From assembly GCA_011009095.1 (NCBI GenBank), contig VTPC01000874.1:72410-136409 (forward strand): a stretch of DNA of 64,000 bases, given 5' to 3'. The notes beneath the pieces are model-generated. The model had not been told where the DNA came from. It was given only the letters and a program-made list of their open reading frames with translations, and did not search any database. This document shows positions 24,801-33,339 of the stretch, piece by piece; the first letter of the stretch is position 1; every line of letters begins with the position of its first letter. Made by a program: the position numbers and the translations under genes. This stretch comes from Ignelater luminosus (lineage: Eukaryota > Arthropoda > Insecta > Coleoptera > Elateridae).

Positions 24801-27800
24801 TTTTGTGTTTTTTCAAAAATTATTTATTTACTCATGAATATCTATTTTGTCCCCTTCAAAGTAATCCCCATCAGATATTATACACTTGTGCCAACGTTTT
24901 TTCCAATCCTCGAAGCACTTTAAAAAATCATTTTTTTGTGATCTTGTTCAGCTCCTCCTCAATCGTAGCGTAGCGTCGTCCTTTCATGGGCTTCTTCAGT
25001 TTCGGGAACAAGAAAAAGTCACAGGGGGCCAGGTCTGTGGAATACGGTGGCTGCGGTATCATTAGTGTGTTGTTTTTGGCCAAAAATTCGCGCACAAGCA
25101 ACGATGTGTGAGCAGGGGCGTTATCATGGTGCAAAAGCCAATTTTTGTTCTTCCACAAATCCGGGCGTTTCTGGCGGATTGCTTCGCGCAAATTGCGCAT
25201 AACTTGCAGGTAATATTCCTTATTGACCGTTCTACCCTGTGGCAACAACGCATGATGCACCACGCCCCCGCAATCGAAGAAAACTGTAAGCAAAACCAAA
25301 AGCACGCTCTTCGTCGTTCACATCTTCTCGGCCTTCTGAGAACATTTTGTACCACCGATAAACGTTGCTTCGGGCCAAGGTAGCTTCACCATATGCGACA
25401 GTCAACATTCGGAATGCTTCCGCGCACTTAATTTTGTTTTTCACACAAAATTTGATACAGATACTTTGATCCATTTTTTGGAATAGGCAAAAATCGAAGA
25501 CGAGCCAAAACACGTCCAAGCAAAACAGCTGTCAAAAATTAACTGAACATTCAAAATGGCCGAACTTGTCGGCATAAGTGAGGGACATGAGTACCAACAT
25601 AACGCCACAAAAAAATCGAAAATCGAATATACGTAACCCGCGGAAATTCAAAATTTGCGATACTTTTTGAACAACTTTAAATTTGGATTAATTCTTCTAA
25701 AATGTTTGAAAGTTTTTATAATTTGCAGCTTTGTGTTTTCATTTATAGTCTTTGGCATTATAAATTATTATAATTGACATTAATAGATGCAAAATATAAG
25801 GAAAACTTGATCTCTTTTTAACAAAGTAAACATTTCCGCAAAATTCTTGATCGTGCAACGGCGCCAAACACAACTGCAGGTACGACGACAATTTCCAAAA
25901 AAAAAGGAAAACACTTCCAACCTAACAAAATGAAAGCATGGCTTATTACAACCCATAAACATTGTGAACGGTGTATATAGCACATGTACAAGGAGCCGAC
26001 TGGGGATTTCTTGAATAATTTTTACTTGTTTAATATCTTATCAGAAATAAAAAATCTGAAATATGCATTTTTAAGGTAATCATCTAATCAATATCACAAC
26101 TGGTGATTATCTTTAAAAATGCATTTCTTTGATGGTTGATTTTGTTGACATCTTGGTTTAAATATGTTCGATATTAAATTACTGGGTTTATAAAATATTT
26201 GGAAACACCCACATGTATATTTTTCCATTGAAAATGAATTATAACCAAAAACGAATTTTCTCATCTTTGTTAACATTGAGGACTAAGTATAAATGATTTT
26301 TTTTATGACAGCAATAATATCTATACAAAAATGTACTACGTCTAATCAGTAGTTTTATTAATAGTTTATTAATAATTTTATTAAATTTGTTTGGAGCAAA
26401 TTAATACATTATAATAGATTAAGCAGCATATTTAAAAAAGAGTAATGTTTTTAACACTAATTTTAGTTGATTTCAAACTTTTCAATAACTAAAACAAGAA
26501 ATTTATGCAAAAAATAACATGTTGTAGATATTCGAGGTGTGAACAGTTATAATACCAAGATTTACAAAACATCTAATCCTGCATTAACATGTTTTTTTCT
26601 TCTTTTTTTTTGGGAAAAGTACATGGTCATTAATGATGTATGTATAAAATAAATTACTAAACAAGCCAATAAAAACTTCATTTGAAAATTAAACTGTTTA
26701 AAATGGTTTAACCTTGAGGCATTGATACAAGTTAACCAGGAATAATAATGATGTAAAATTAAAATCAGGCAACCCTTCTATCTATTTTGCATTATTTATT
26801 TTCTAGTTTTCTCTAATTTTACTTTTTTTTTGCCATAAAAATAAATAGATGTCTGTAATTGACACAAATTTCTTTACGTTTGTGTATAATTGCATACTAT
26901 TTCTGTAAGTCATTGTTATGTAATACACTATTAAAAAATCCTTGATAATTACCACATACAATAATAACAACGTAGTATACAAATTAATAAATAATAACAT
27001 TTATAGTCACTTTAGTACAGTGATCGAAAAGAGAAGAATTTGAAGTGGGGATTGGATTAGTTTATATAAGCATGCAAGCCGATTTAAATTTATTTGTGGT
27101 ACTGGAAAAGTGAAAAGTGTTAGATTGCTTTTCTCTATAAATCTGTTAAATTGTTCAAGTACATCTTAATAAGACAATCATAATGACCCAAGAAGATCTT
27201 GTTACAAACGAAGTTCACTGTTTTATAGAGAAACTGTTAAAGGATTTAGGACTTGCAAATTATACTATAAATATTACACCTGGTTCAATTCGAGGCGATA
27301 ACTACTTAGGAATAATAGCTAAAGTTCACGTTAAAGGAACCAATAAAGAAAATAAAGATGTAACGTTAAATCTAATTGCAAAGAGTGCACCACGAGCTGA
27401 AGGTTTCAGAAGTATAGCACCAATTCGACAGGCCTACGATCGTGAAATTTACATCTACAGTAAAGTGTTTCCGGAAATGATAAAACTGCAGGAAGAAAGA
27501 GGTATCCTAAAACCATTTAAATCTTTTGCAAAATACTATTCGTCAACTATGGGTGATTGTAATGAAGCCCTTGTTATGGAAGATATGAAAGAACTGGGTT
27601 TCAAACTAAAAGATCGTCATGCCCCATTAGATTTCAATCATGTTTTATTAGTAATGAGAGAATATGGTAAATTCCATGCACTTTCATATGCATTACGTGA
27701 TCAAAAACCTGAATTATTTCAAGAATTATCTGATAATACGCAAGAATCATTTTTCTCTAGTATTAAATCAGATGTCATGTATAAAAGTATAGAATTACAG

Positions 27801-28751
27801 AGTGAAAAGGCTTTAAATTCTTTAGATCCTATCAAGCACAAAGTTGCTTATGAGAGATTTAAGAGTTTTCGAAGCAAAATGGTGGATCTTGTAAAAGAAG
27901 CTATAAAATCGGAAACGGCTGGAAAATATGGTGTAATTACACATGGTGATTGTTGGATGAATAACATGTTGTTTAAATTTGGGGTTAGTATTTCCTTATG
28001 CTGCCGTGAATATATTTCTATTCAGTTTTAATTTTTATTGTAGAACACATGGAAGCTTAACATTCCAACGGAATTGTGCCTCCTAGATTGGCAACTATCT
28101 CGGTTAGGCTCGCCAGCTTTAGATTTGTCATATTTTCTGTTTACCTGCTCAGATAAAAGTACACGAGACGAATATTTCGATCAACTTATACAGGAATATT
28201 ATGATAGCTTGTCATCGATGTTGCGTAAACTCGGCAGCGATCCTGATAAGTTGTTCCCTTTTGATGTTTTGCAAGAACATTTGAAAAAGTTTTCTGTTTA
28301 TGGTTTGTACATGGCTGTGATGGTTCTGTTTTTTATGACAAGTGAAGTGGACGAAATTCCAGATATTCATAGTATGACAAATGAAGAGGATATGGTAAAC
28401 AAACTCCAGTATGAATCGAAAAATATAGAAAAGTACAACGATAGAATTAGGGGTGTTATATTAGATTTTGTTAAATTTGATTATGAATTTTAATGTTGTT
28501 ATGTACACTTAGCCAATAGTATCTTCTTTTAGAAAAACTTTAAATACCAAAGAACATGGCATGTATATTGGTGTTAGTTTAGTGTTCTTTGTTTCTTTTG
28601 TTTATTTAATTTTAAGAAATGTTTATTTTTGTTATACTAATAGGAAGTGGAGCAATTTAAACAAGATGCTGCAAATTATGAAGCTAATGAAGAAGATACA
28701 AATGAAGAGATAGATAGATGCAATTCGTTTAGTGAATTTGAGAAGAATTAA
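5551..28751 (+). CDS. Integrin alpha subunit (insect alpha-PS type), 21 coding exons
   Basis: Coding exons: 5551-5726, 5779-5888, 5946-6037, 6107-6236, 7156-7259, 8231-8450, 8518-8606, 10263-10475, 10537-10651, 10710-10895, 10950-11123, 11183-11313, 11365-11624, 11685-11895, 16486-16652, 16713-16785, 20143-20623, 21004-21094, 21484-21616, 21679-21735 and 28644-28751. All junctions are GT-AG and the total of 3321 nt is one open frame of 1106 aa, a normal integrin alpha length. The start at 5551 is chosen because it opens a signal peptide (MKSFFILVYFNCVFCF); an upstream in-frame GTG is not needed. The protein pairs with a beta subunit as a plasma-membrane receptor for extracellular matrix. No inserted I-domain is present. 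The RKKREQLQALKEAE tail start suggests the PS3-like insect group over PS1 or PS2, but that assignment is a guess. An intact EcKL gene sits in the last intron. Confidence 0.93.
8607..10262. other. Intron 7 of the integrin gene, unclassified repeat-like sequence
   Basis: No exon is needed here: exon 7 ends in phase 0 and joins directly to the acceptor ACTTTTAG before 10263. Around 9590-9660 the phrase GAAAACGGGAC recurs three times within 70 bases, and the surroundings look like old dispersed repeat DNA, but no terminal repeats or transposase reading could be found. Confidence 0.5.
10263..11895 (+). CDS. Integrin alpha exons 8-14: calcium-binding blades and thigh domain
   Basis: Residues 308-737, seven exons with very short introns. 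Three cation loops are visible: DINQDGYDD (344-352), DLHGDGYAA (409-417) and DIDGNFYKD (about 471-479), each followed by an IVGAP/VAVAAPY/LAIGAY strand, as in FG-GAP blades 5-7. The second loop has alanine where the last acidic ligand is usual. After the propeller the chain has the cysteines and beta-sandwich pattern of the thigh domain (FCSTCPVSN, ALGCGDDNICQSSLDL). The last codon before the 4.6 kb intron 14 is CAA in ENKQ. Confidence 0.92.
12565..13088. repeat. Possible short inverted-repeat element in intron 14
   Basis: The left edge TTTACACAATAACAAATTT is partly mirrored on the right by AAATTTGTTATCTTGTAAA, giving imperfect inverted ends of about 20 bases around 0.5 kb of AT-rich DNA. With such AT-rich sequence a chance match is possible, and no target duplication could be fixed. 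Confidence 0.35.
13089..13250. repeat. Interspersed repeat (same family as 40757-40910)
   Basis: The phrases AATATTCAACAAATAC, AATTGTTTCAAAACAAA, TCAGTGGTGTAAACATAC and TTTATCTCATACCAA occur in the same order and spacing here and at 40757-40910. This shows a dispersed family, but no ends or coding part were identified. Confidence 0.6.
13775..15093 (-). mobile_element. Tc1/mariner-superfamily element with long imperfect inverted ends
   Basis: The ends are inverted repeats of roughly 150 bases, diverged: left has AGGTGTGGACATAACTCT, TGCACCCATATCCAA and GATAATGAGGAAAAACTG; the right, read on the minus strand, has AGATGTGGACACAATTCT, CACACCCATATCCAA and GATAATGAGGAAAACCTG. A decayed transposase lies between on the minus strand. 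The element is inserted inside the fold-back element and is adjacent to the MITE at 15095. Confidence 0.7.
14064..14839 (-). pseudogene. Decayed IS630/mariner-like transposase
   Basis: Two minus-strand pieces remain. The N-terminal piece (14839-14534) begins MEYINREYAHMYFIYEMCHG and has YPNHRHLDHQVFTRI and DPTTSTHKI, the helix-turn-helix region of the DUF4817 type. The C-terminal piece (14264-14064) has MWFLQDGAPIHN and LLDFYLWG, the second and third acidic catalytic positions, separated by 31 residues where 34 is usual. The stretch between them, which should hold the first catalytic Asp, is out of frame and shortened. Transposases of this kind cut and paste DNA at TA sites. This copy cannot be active. 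Confidence 0.75.
15095..15302. mobile_element. MITE, 208 bp, with TA target duplication
   Basis: The ends are inverted repeats of about 36 bases (left GTGAACCAAAATAAATACGG, right CCATATTTATTTTGGTTCAC) with few mismatches, and each end is bordered by TA in a GTAC context. No coding capacity. TA duplication and short length fit a non-autonomous Tc1/mariner MITE. Confidence 0.75.
16486..16785 (+). CDS. Integrin alpha exons 15-16: calf-1 start
   Basis: Residues 738-817, exons 16486-16652 and 16713-16785. The chain reads KSIVLDVDMKEVSSEKYGD and VYFKVLNIVREADIGLTG, a beta-sandwich pattern as in the calf domains of alpha chains. A glycine codon is split at the short intron between them. The next intron (16786-20142) is filled largely by a minus-strand LINE. 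Confidence 0.88.
17340..20040 (-). mobile_element. Degraded non-LTR retrotransposon (LINE, R1/Jockey-like) in intron 16
   Basis: Minus-strand readings give, 5' to 3': an ORF1-like charged segment (about 20040-19600, with NTKKEIKEISRMFTLYMDAC), a linker segment (19397-19137, RRYWKINDRNKNKFQVAFRE), the reverse-transcriptase start (18305-18117, KDPEKKYRLICLLDILGK, ANRLKG) and the palm (17862-17362, MGPTLWNIYFNE then FADDT, the catalytic YxDD-box equivalent), ending in LLYGAPVWG. The endonuclease is missing or unrecognisable. There are several frame breaks and stops, and at about 18310-18645 a GC-richer block interrupts the expected reverse-transcriptase text and may be a separate insertion. The order and motifs fit the R1/Jockey side of the LINE tree. 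Insertion is antisense to the integrin gene. Confidence 0.78.
20143..20623 (+). CDS. Integrin alpha exon 17: calf domains with furin-type cleavage site
   Basis: Residues 818-977. VEKFGASPIEEVSLTIEIPTQ is a calf-2 type strand pair. It is followed by an acidic, low-complexity insert (DVEEDDANTFLNNERTTTEA) and then TPSKRSVRET: RSVR at about 910-913 fits the R-x-x-R furin motif at which many alpha chains are cut into heavy and light chains. After it come the paired cysteines NCSNSDVECSYVNCAIGPF typical of the light chain start. Confidence 0.92.
20671..20960. mobile_element. hAT-type MITE, 290 bp, in intron 17
   Basis: The ends are CAGTGATTCTCAACC and GGTTGAGAATCACTA, inverted with one terminal mismatch, and both sides carry the 8 bp direct repeat CAATAATC (20663-20670 and 20961-20968). 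The 8 bp duplication, the CAGTG start and the internal TGTGCCGTGAG phrase are those of non-autonomous hAT elements. No coding part. Confidence 0.85.
21004..21735 (+). CDS. Integrin alpha exons 18-20: stalk, transmembrane helix and GFFxR motif
   Basis: Residues 978-1071, exons 21004-21094, 21484-21616 and 21679-21735. WHIIVAVVVGILLLLLLTMG (about 1030-1049) is the membrane helix. It runs straight into KAGFFQRKKREQL across an intron; GFFxR is the conserved alpha-chain motif that clasps the beta tail. Reading through the exon 20 donor would add only eight residues before a stop, so intron retention would give a tail-less receptor. Confidence 0.93.
21771..21804. repeat. (AG)n microsatellite
   Basis: An almost pure AG dinucleotide tract with one AA interruption, located just inside the last intron of the integrin gene. 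Confidence 0.9.
22015..22312. repeat. Interspersed repeat, copy 2 (family of 2038-2270)
   Basis: Same orientation and order of landmarks as the copy at 2038: TGTTGTTTATTCAAT at the start, ACTTCCTAACC, TTTGACAGCTAAA and a closing TTTACTAAATTCCA. This copy has extra internal sequence (about 22075-22150). Function and class unknown. Confidence 0.6.
23830..24215 (-). pseudogene. DDE transposase relic (IS630-like, LPPYHC type), C-terminal part
   Basis: The minus strand reads SVIDELLKEKGYEVLRMPPY then HCQYNPIEMAWGYCKSYYN, the block that carries the last catalytic acidic residue in a widespread insect DDE transposase family. It continues with matches to the helical tail (SSDMWQKFCNYLRKAYF) in shifting frames and an acidic end (ESDSESFLDDSE). 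Stops and frameshifts break it. The sequence before it (22900-23800) looks repeat-derived but could not be classified. Confidence 0.6.
24774..25677 (-). mobile_element. Internally deleted mariner element with both ends
   Basis: Terminal inverted repeats TGTTCAAAAAGTATCGCGAA (24781 on) and, at the other end, TTGCGATACTTTTTGAACA match with one mismatch, and TA dinucleotides flank both ends (24772-24773 and 25678-25679). At 904 bp it is about 0.4 kb shorter than a usual mariner of about 1.3 kb. The minus-strand transposase starts at 25474 (MDQSICIKFCVKNKIKCAEA) and runs to DVNDEER near 25305, then jumps to the middle of the catalytic domain. HHDNAPAHT and CDFFLF keep the second and third Asp with exactly 34 residues between them (D34D), but the first Asp is lost in the deletion. 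A further frameshift lies near 24925; the original stop is at about 24828. Confidence 0.88.
25680..27060. other. Intron 20 sequence between the mariner and the nested EcKL gene
   Basis: AT-rich DNA without a recognisable repeat or coding segment. It is the only space for the upstream control region of the nested EcKL gene. Confidence 0.4.
27062..27070 (+). promoter_or_regulatory. TATA box of the nested EcKL1 gene
   Basis: TTATATAAG lies 113 bases before the ATG at 27183, a plausible distance with a short leader. Its presence suggests the nested gene has its own promoter and does not depend on integrin transcription. No other copy of a TATAAG motif is as well placed. Confidence 0.55.
27183..28493 (+). 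CDS. EcKinase-like protein EcKL1, nested in the last integrin intron
   Basis: Two exons, 27183-27983 and 28044-28493, joined over a 60 bp intron (gttagt...tgtag) give 416 aa, the normal length for the EcKinase/CHK-kinase-like family. Visible motifs: glycine-loop-like GSIRGDNYLG near the N-terminus, FPEMIKLQEERGILKPF, MEDMKELGFKLKDRH, the catalytic HGDCWMNNMLF (His254, Asp256, Asn261) and the metal-binding LLDWQLSRLGSPALDLSYF (Asp282). Family members phosphorylate small hydroxylated molecules: ecdysteroid 22-kinase of silkworm is one, and a detoxication role is proposed for others. Predicted soluble, no signal peptide. It is the most diverged copy in the window and retains Cys after HGD, unlike the array genes. 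It lies wholly between integrin exons 20 and 21, same strand. Confidence 0.92.
28644..28751 (+). CDS. Integrin alpha exon 21: cytoplasmic tail end and stop
   Basis: Residues 1072-1106 and stop. Acceptor ACTAATAG; the frame joins exon 20 in phase 0 (LKEAE then EVEQFKQDA). The tail is acidic (NEEDTNEEIDR) and ends in SFSEFEKN. The exon lies 6.9 kb from exon 20, with the mariner relic and the complete EcKL1 gene between them. Confidence 0.82.
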   Translation, partial: EVEQFKQDAANYEANEEDTNEEIDRCNSFSEFEKN

Positions 28752-29139
28752 TCTTGTATTACAGTAAGTAGTATTTATTTGTTCATTTAAGAATTCTCAT
28801 TGATAATGTGGCAATCAGAAGATAACAAAATGTGATACAGAAAACTTTTTAATTATATTATTGAGAGTTAGAAACTAAACAAATACATAAAATAGAAACA
28901 GATTTATATTTGTCATTTGAATCATGAAAAGGTTAAAGTAAAAAATTATCGTAAAAGATATTTAAGTTCATCGATATGTTAGTTGCAGAACTGCTTTGGT
29001 GAAATTCCTATCTTCCCTATTACAGCTTTGATAGAAAGCTTCATAATGTATTTTAAAGTTTGCTCTCTATTGGTTGTGATTTCTAACCTATAAATTAAAA
29101 AAAATGTATACATTTCTGTACAATACTCTTGTATTATTA

Positions 29140-29145
29140 AATAAA
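29140..29145 (+). terminator. Candidate polyadenylation signal of the integrin transcript
   Basis: AATAAA about 390 bases after the integrin stop codon. In such AT-rich DNA the motif is common, so the assignment rests on position only. Confidence 0.35.
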
Positions 29146-29486
29146 AAATATCTTTATATATACATATTTTATTTTCAGTAAAAATATAGTACGTTTGGAA
29201 AAAAATATGTCAAGCAGTCCATGATATTTTTAATAACGTATATGTTAGAGCACATACTGGGTGTTCAATTGAAAAAGTCATCAACTTAGCATTGATTTTC
29301 CCAAAACAATTTGTCAAACAGTTTTTAATTCTTGCATTGCAAATCTTATCAAATTTCATGTAATAATTAATTTTTAGCAGCTTACATAAAAAGGCATTTT
29401 TGCTTAACATGAAAGTAACAAAAAAATGCAAACGTATAATAAACTTTTAAAAAAATACAAATTTAAATTGATTTTATTTTTTTAAA

Positions 29487-29755
29487 TTACAACAGATGTT
29501 GAAAATGTTGGCCATGTTCTTTGACACACTGAAAAACTATATGTCGGAAATCGCTTATCACATTTTCTAGCATCAGATTGTCAACTGCCAACCATTGTTG
29601 TACTGATGTCACAGGATACAGATAAAGATGTGAATTTTCATGTAATAAAGCGTGAATTGTTCCAACAGAAAGCTGTACATCCATTTGCTGGCGTAATTGT
29701 CAAACATTGATATTAGGAGCATTTTCCATTATTTCCTGAGCATTAGCAAGCAACA
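29487..29755 (-). pseudogene. IS630/mariner-like transposase fragment, helix-turn-helix part
   Basis: On the minus strand the text runs AQEIMENAPNINV, stop, QLRQQMDVQLSVGTIHALLH and ENSHLYLYPVTSVQQW, matching the order ISxGTVxxxLHxxLxLYPYxVTxVQ of insect IS630/Tc1/mariner transposases. The catalytic domain is absent. Confidence 0.65.
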
Positions 29756-30164
29756 ACTTCTGGCTACCGTTCAATTAAAAACATTCTCTACTGCACAGCA
29801 TAAGCCCTAATTTAAGTAAAAGATCGATGTTTATTTTTTTGTGTGTGTTCTTATCAGAACAAATTTATTTTTAAAACACCCGTGTATAATTTGGAAGAAC
29901 TTACCAATTGAATAACTGAGAAGTGTATGGAATTGAATATAATTCTCATTGGATTTTTCAAAATGTTTTTAATGAGCTTAAAAGGCGCGTTCAAGAGTGT
30001 CTCGATGTAAATGGCGAACATTTTCAGCACTTACTGTAAAATTTTGTTTAAAAGTCCAGTAAAATATTACGTTAATTTTTGCTTCGGCGTTTTGTTTATA
30101 GGTTTGATTGAGGTTAGGTTAAAATAACACAAATGTCACTTGCGTAACCGCCATTTTTTTGGCT

Positions 30165-30850
30165 GTGTTTTAAAGTACCGGTCGAAATTGTGTAATGGTC
30201 GTAGCCTACTCTAATTGGGAATTTAAACGATCGCTCGGTAGCATTGAATAATAGTATATTATTCAACGAGCACATAATGCCCATTATGTGCGAGTCGAAT
30301 ACGACGTTTTATGTACGATTCTAACACTTCTGAGGAAGATCTGGAGATGGACTCCCCTGAGGGAGGCGATGTCCAAATTCTTGAATATGTAGAAGTCAAT
30401 GAAAGTAAATAATCTTTACAAAGGGAGTTTTAGACCTGGAGTACAAGGATCCTCTGAAGACGATGTCCAAATTTTTGATGGAAGTAAGCATTCTTCCGTC
30501 ATAAATAGACAACCAACATTACAGGGTCCGAAGCATTTTTGTGCATCAGTAACTAAGCTGGCTTTGCAGTTGTTTATTATTTCCACATTTCTTTGGTTCC
30601 AAAATCAAAAATTGTTAGTTGTGGTGCGTAATTTAGTGTTTTCCTGCGTTTTCCTGTGTGTTTTTCAATAGAAAGTGATGAATAATAAATAAATAGTTTG
30701 AGATTATAACAATTTCTATTTTTTTTATATCTATAAATAGGCAACTAACAAAACACCGCCAGTGAATAAAATCCATAAAACACTAGTGTTTTACGAGTAT
30801 GATTATAGTTATGCGTATAATGACTATATTACTGAAGAGTCGTAGACAAA
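30165..30850 (+). repeat. Dispersed repeat copy related to the interior of 3085-3903
   Basis: Shares, in opposite orientation to the copy at 3240-3640, the phrases TTCTAACACTTCTGAGGAAG, CCCTGAGGGAGGCGATGTCC, GGATCCTCTGAAGACGATGT and ACACCGCCAGTGAATAAAAT. Its left edge (30165-30250) matches 3935-4025 in the same orientation. A short acidic frame opens at 30308 (MYDSNTSEEDLEMDSPEGGD, 33 codons to a stop at about 30410), followed by a second, similar EDDVQIFDGSK phrase, which looks like a transposon protein N-terminus but is too short to assign. Confidence 0.55.
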
Positions 30851-31634
30851 AGCTTGTAATTAAATTTAAACGTTGCGTTTAACAACTCCAACCAGATTTT
30901 TACGCACGAGCAACACAAAATGATTTGACAGTTTATATTAGGTTAGGTTAGGTTAGAAACAGATTGAAATACCAGTAATACTGCTGACGTTCTGGCATTT
31001 TAGTGATTAGGCTACAACTGCGATGGTCGATCGCGTCAATTACCATTAGAAATTTAAACTTTATTAACTTATTTCTGTGTTTCCATGGTTTAAAAAATAA
31101 TGTGGACTCTATTTATGATGAATTTCTATATGCATATAAAATTAAAAATTGTTAAATAAGCCCATTAGAATTAAAAATCTGACATTTGGTGATGTGTAGT
31201 TTAAGAATTAGAGATGACAGCACTTCAAAAATAAATCGTGGCCTACTTGAAGTTTTTTTCCAAACATACCTACTGTAGTAAGTACACAGAGCAACACAGA
31301 ATATACAAATTTTTATTATTTTTATTTATTTTTAGTCAGTGACATAATAATGTACGTGAATCTTATGAGGTCATTAAAACACAACTGTTATTTTGACTTT
31401 GTAGAAAATTATTGAAATGCAAATAACTTTTTTGCACTTGAATATGGTGGAATTTATAATGCCAGTGCGTGATGTCATTTGATACCGTCGAGTCATTGCT
31501 AATCAGAGTGGAGTAAAGGTGTAACAATGTGTACTATTTATAAAATTAGTAAATAATACATTATTTATTTATTTAACTATAGTCTGCCCACTCAATAATT
31601 AGTGACAAATTAATTTTACTTAAGTATGCAACAA

Positions 31635-31935
31635 AACCAGTTAATTGTGAGATAAAGTACCGACACCAAACAAAAACGCTCCCAAATTGAGCTCGATAAC
31701 AATTTTCTCTCCGCTTTGAATTTGACAAGTTTAAACGTCAGTTCATAAGATTGAGGTTATTAGAATTTAAATTTTACAAAAACGTAATTATTAATGCCTT
31801 GTTGTTGCGCATTAAATGCGTTTTCGGAAACTTAACTTATATTTCTGATCTGATCATACAAATTACCTGATACAGATGTATTTATTTGAGTTAATTCGGT
31901 TTATTAAAAACGGTTGCGTGATCACTAGGGAAAAC
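31635..31935. repeat. Half copy of the long-inverted-repeat MITE family (see 40021-40610)
   Basis: Phrases GACACCAAACAAAA, AATTGAGCTCGATAAC, TTTAAACGTCAGTT, TAATTATTAATGCCTTGTTG, CGGAAACTTAACTTATATTT and TCTGATCTGATCATACAAAT match one arm and part of the centre of the element at 40021. The opposite arm is not present here. Confidence 0.55.
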
Positions 31936-32734
31936 TGTTTCATAGCAATTTATAAACAATAATTGTGAAAGCGATTAAGATGACGCTGAGGTAATAGGGA
32001 ATACACTTGTTTTTCAACGAATAGAGAAATAATAGGCAACAACAAGGCAATGAGTTGATTGACATTTTCTTGGTACACTCTAACAACCAGTTATCGTGGT
32101 CATCATCAAGTTGTCCATAACTTAAACAGTCATAAACATAAACAGAGAAGTATCTCACCTTTTTAAAAATAATTGGTAAACGATGCATATCACAGATATG
32201 GCAAATCTTATATTGATGAAAAGCAGATTCCACGGAGAATCCAAATATGTGAAGATATTCATAGCATCATATTTAAGATAAAAAAAGTGGCATTGTTGTC
32301 ACGTATATATGCAACACCCTGTATATAGAAAAATAAAATTAGTTGATAGAAAATCAAGCGCTGAGGATAATGCACTATGAACTTCTGTCTTCACTTTATA
32401 AATAACGGAGTTATGAAAGAACGCGTCTTAGGTGGGCCACCCTGTATATTCGTACACCTAGGTCGTTAGTAGATGACGTATTACCCTGTGGTAATTTTAT
32501 GCAATTATCGTTAAAAGCCGTCATACTAATATTGTCATTTATTCGCTAGAGAAGTGTAGATTGCGCAAATGCCAAACTCTAGAATTTGCAAACAATTCTC
32601 AAACTATCAGCAGCCTCTTTGAAATCATAGTCGAAGTCTTTTCTGTGCAAACTCGTGACAGTCAATATCTAGCACAGCAGAATCCAAATACAAATGTAAT
32701 TCGATGTTTGGAGTGAAGATTAAGAGAAACAAGT

Positions 32735-33335
32735 AATTTAGCATCTACTTCATCTCTTGATGAGGACAGACCATGAACAGTTTAGAACACCTGAGATAGA
32801 AAATGCTGACGATCCCAAAGGAAGGTGTAGCGTGAGAATTAGGTCTACACCATGGAACTGTTCACAGGATTCTCTAAGAAGAAGGCCTATATCCTTATCA
32901 TATTACTAGTGTACAGGGACTTTTATCTGAAGATAATAATCAAAGGATTCAATTTAGCAAATGGATATTATATTTTATTTCATGCATTTTTTGGACTGAT
33001 GAAGCAATATTCAAGTGTGATAGTGTATTTAATATGCACAACATTCATCAATGGGCTCTCACGCATTAAGAGAGCACTATCATCAACAACGTTTTAATTT
33101 AAATGTTTGAGTAGGAATTATTGAAGGAACACTTATTGGTCCTCATATTCTACCAAATTGATTGAATGCTGAAAGTTATTTGCAATTTTTTAGAGAAAAC
33201 TATTATAGAAATAAAAATCCTTAATTTGGGGAAGAATGTCCACACTTGGCAACATTGCGAGGGATCTTTGAATTTCCGCTTTTTCTTGTTTGATGCAGCA
33301 TCGCTGTTTCTTCTGGTTTCGATAGGTTATGTTAA
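32735..33335 (+). pseudogene. IS630/mariner-like transposase relic, plus strand
   Basis: Shifting plus-strand frames give, in order: ELGLHHGTVHRIL, EEGLYPYHITSVQGLLSED, IFWTDEAIFKCDSVFNMHN (the first catalytic Asp in the TDEA block), then RFNLNVWVGIIEGTLIGPHI and LPNRLNAESYLQFFRENYY. This is the linker to first-half catalytic core of the same transposase type seen as fragments elsewhere in the window. Several frameshifts and stops; the C-terminal DDE half is missing. Confidence 0.72.
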
Positions 33336-33339
33336 AAAG

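Noticed and set aside
25108-25383. Plus-strand 91-codon frame
   Set aside because: Shadow of the mariner transposase on the other strand.
32280-32460. Two ACCCTGTATAT phrases as ends of an element
   Set aside because: Both are in the same orientation and no partner ends could be found.
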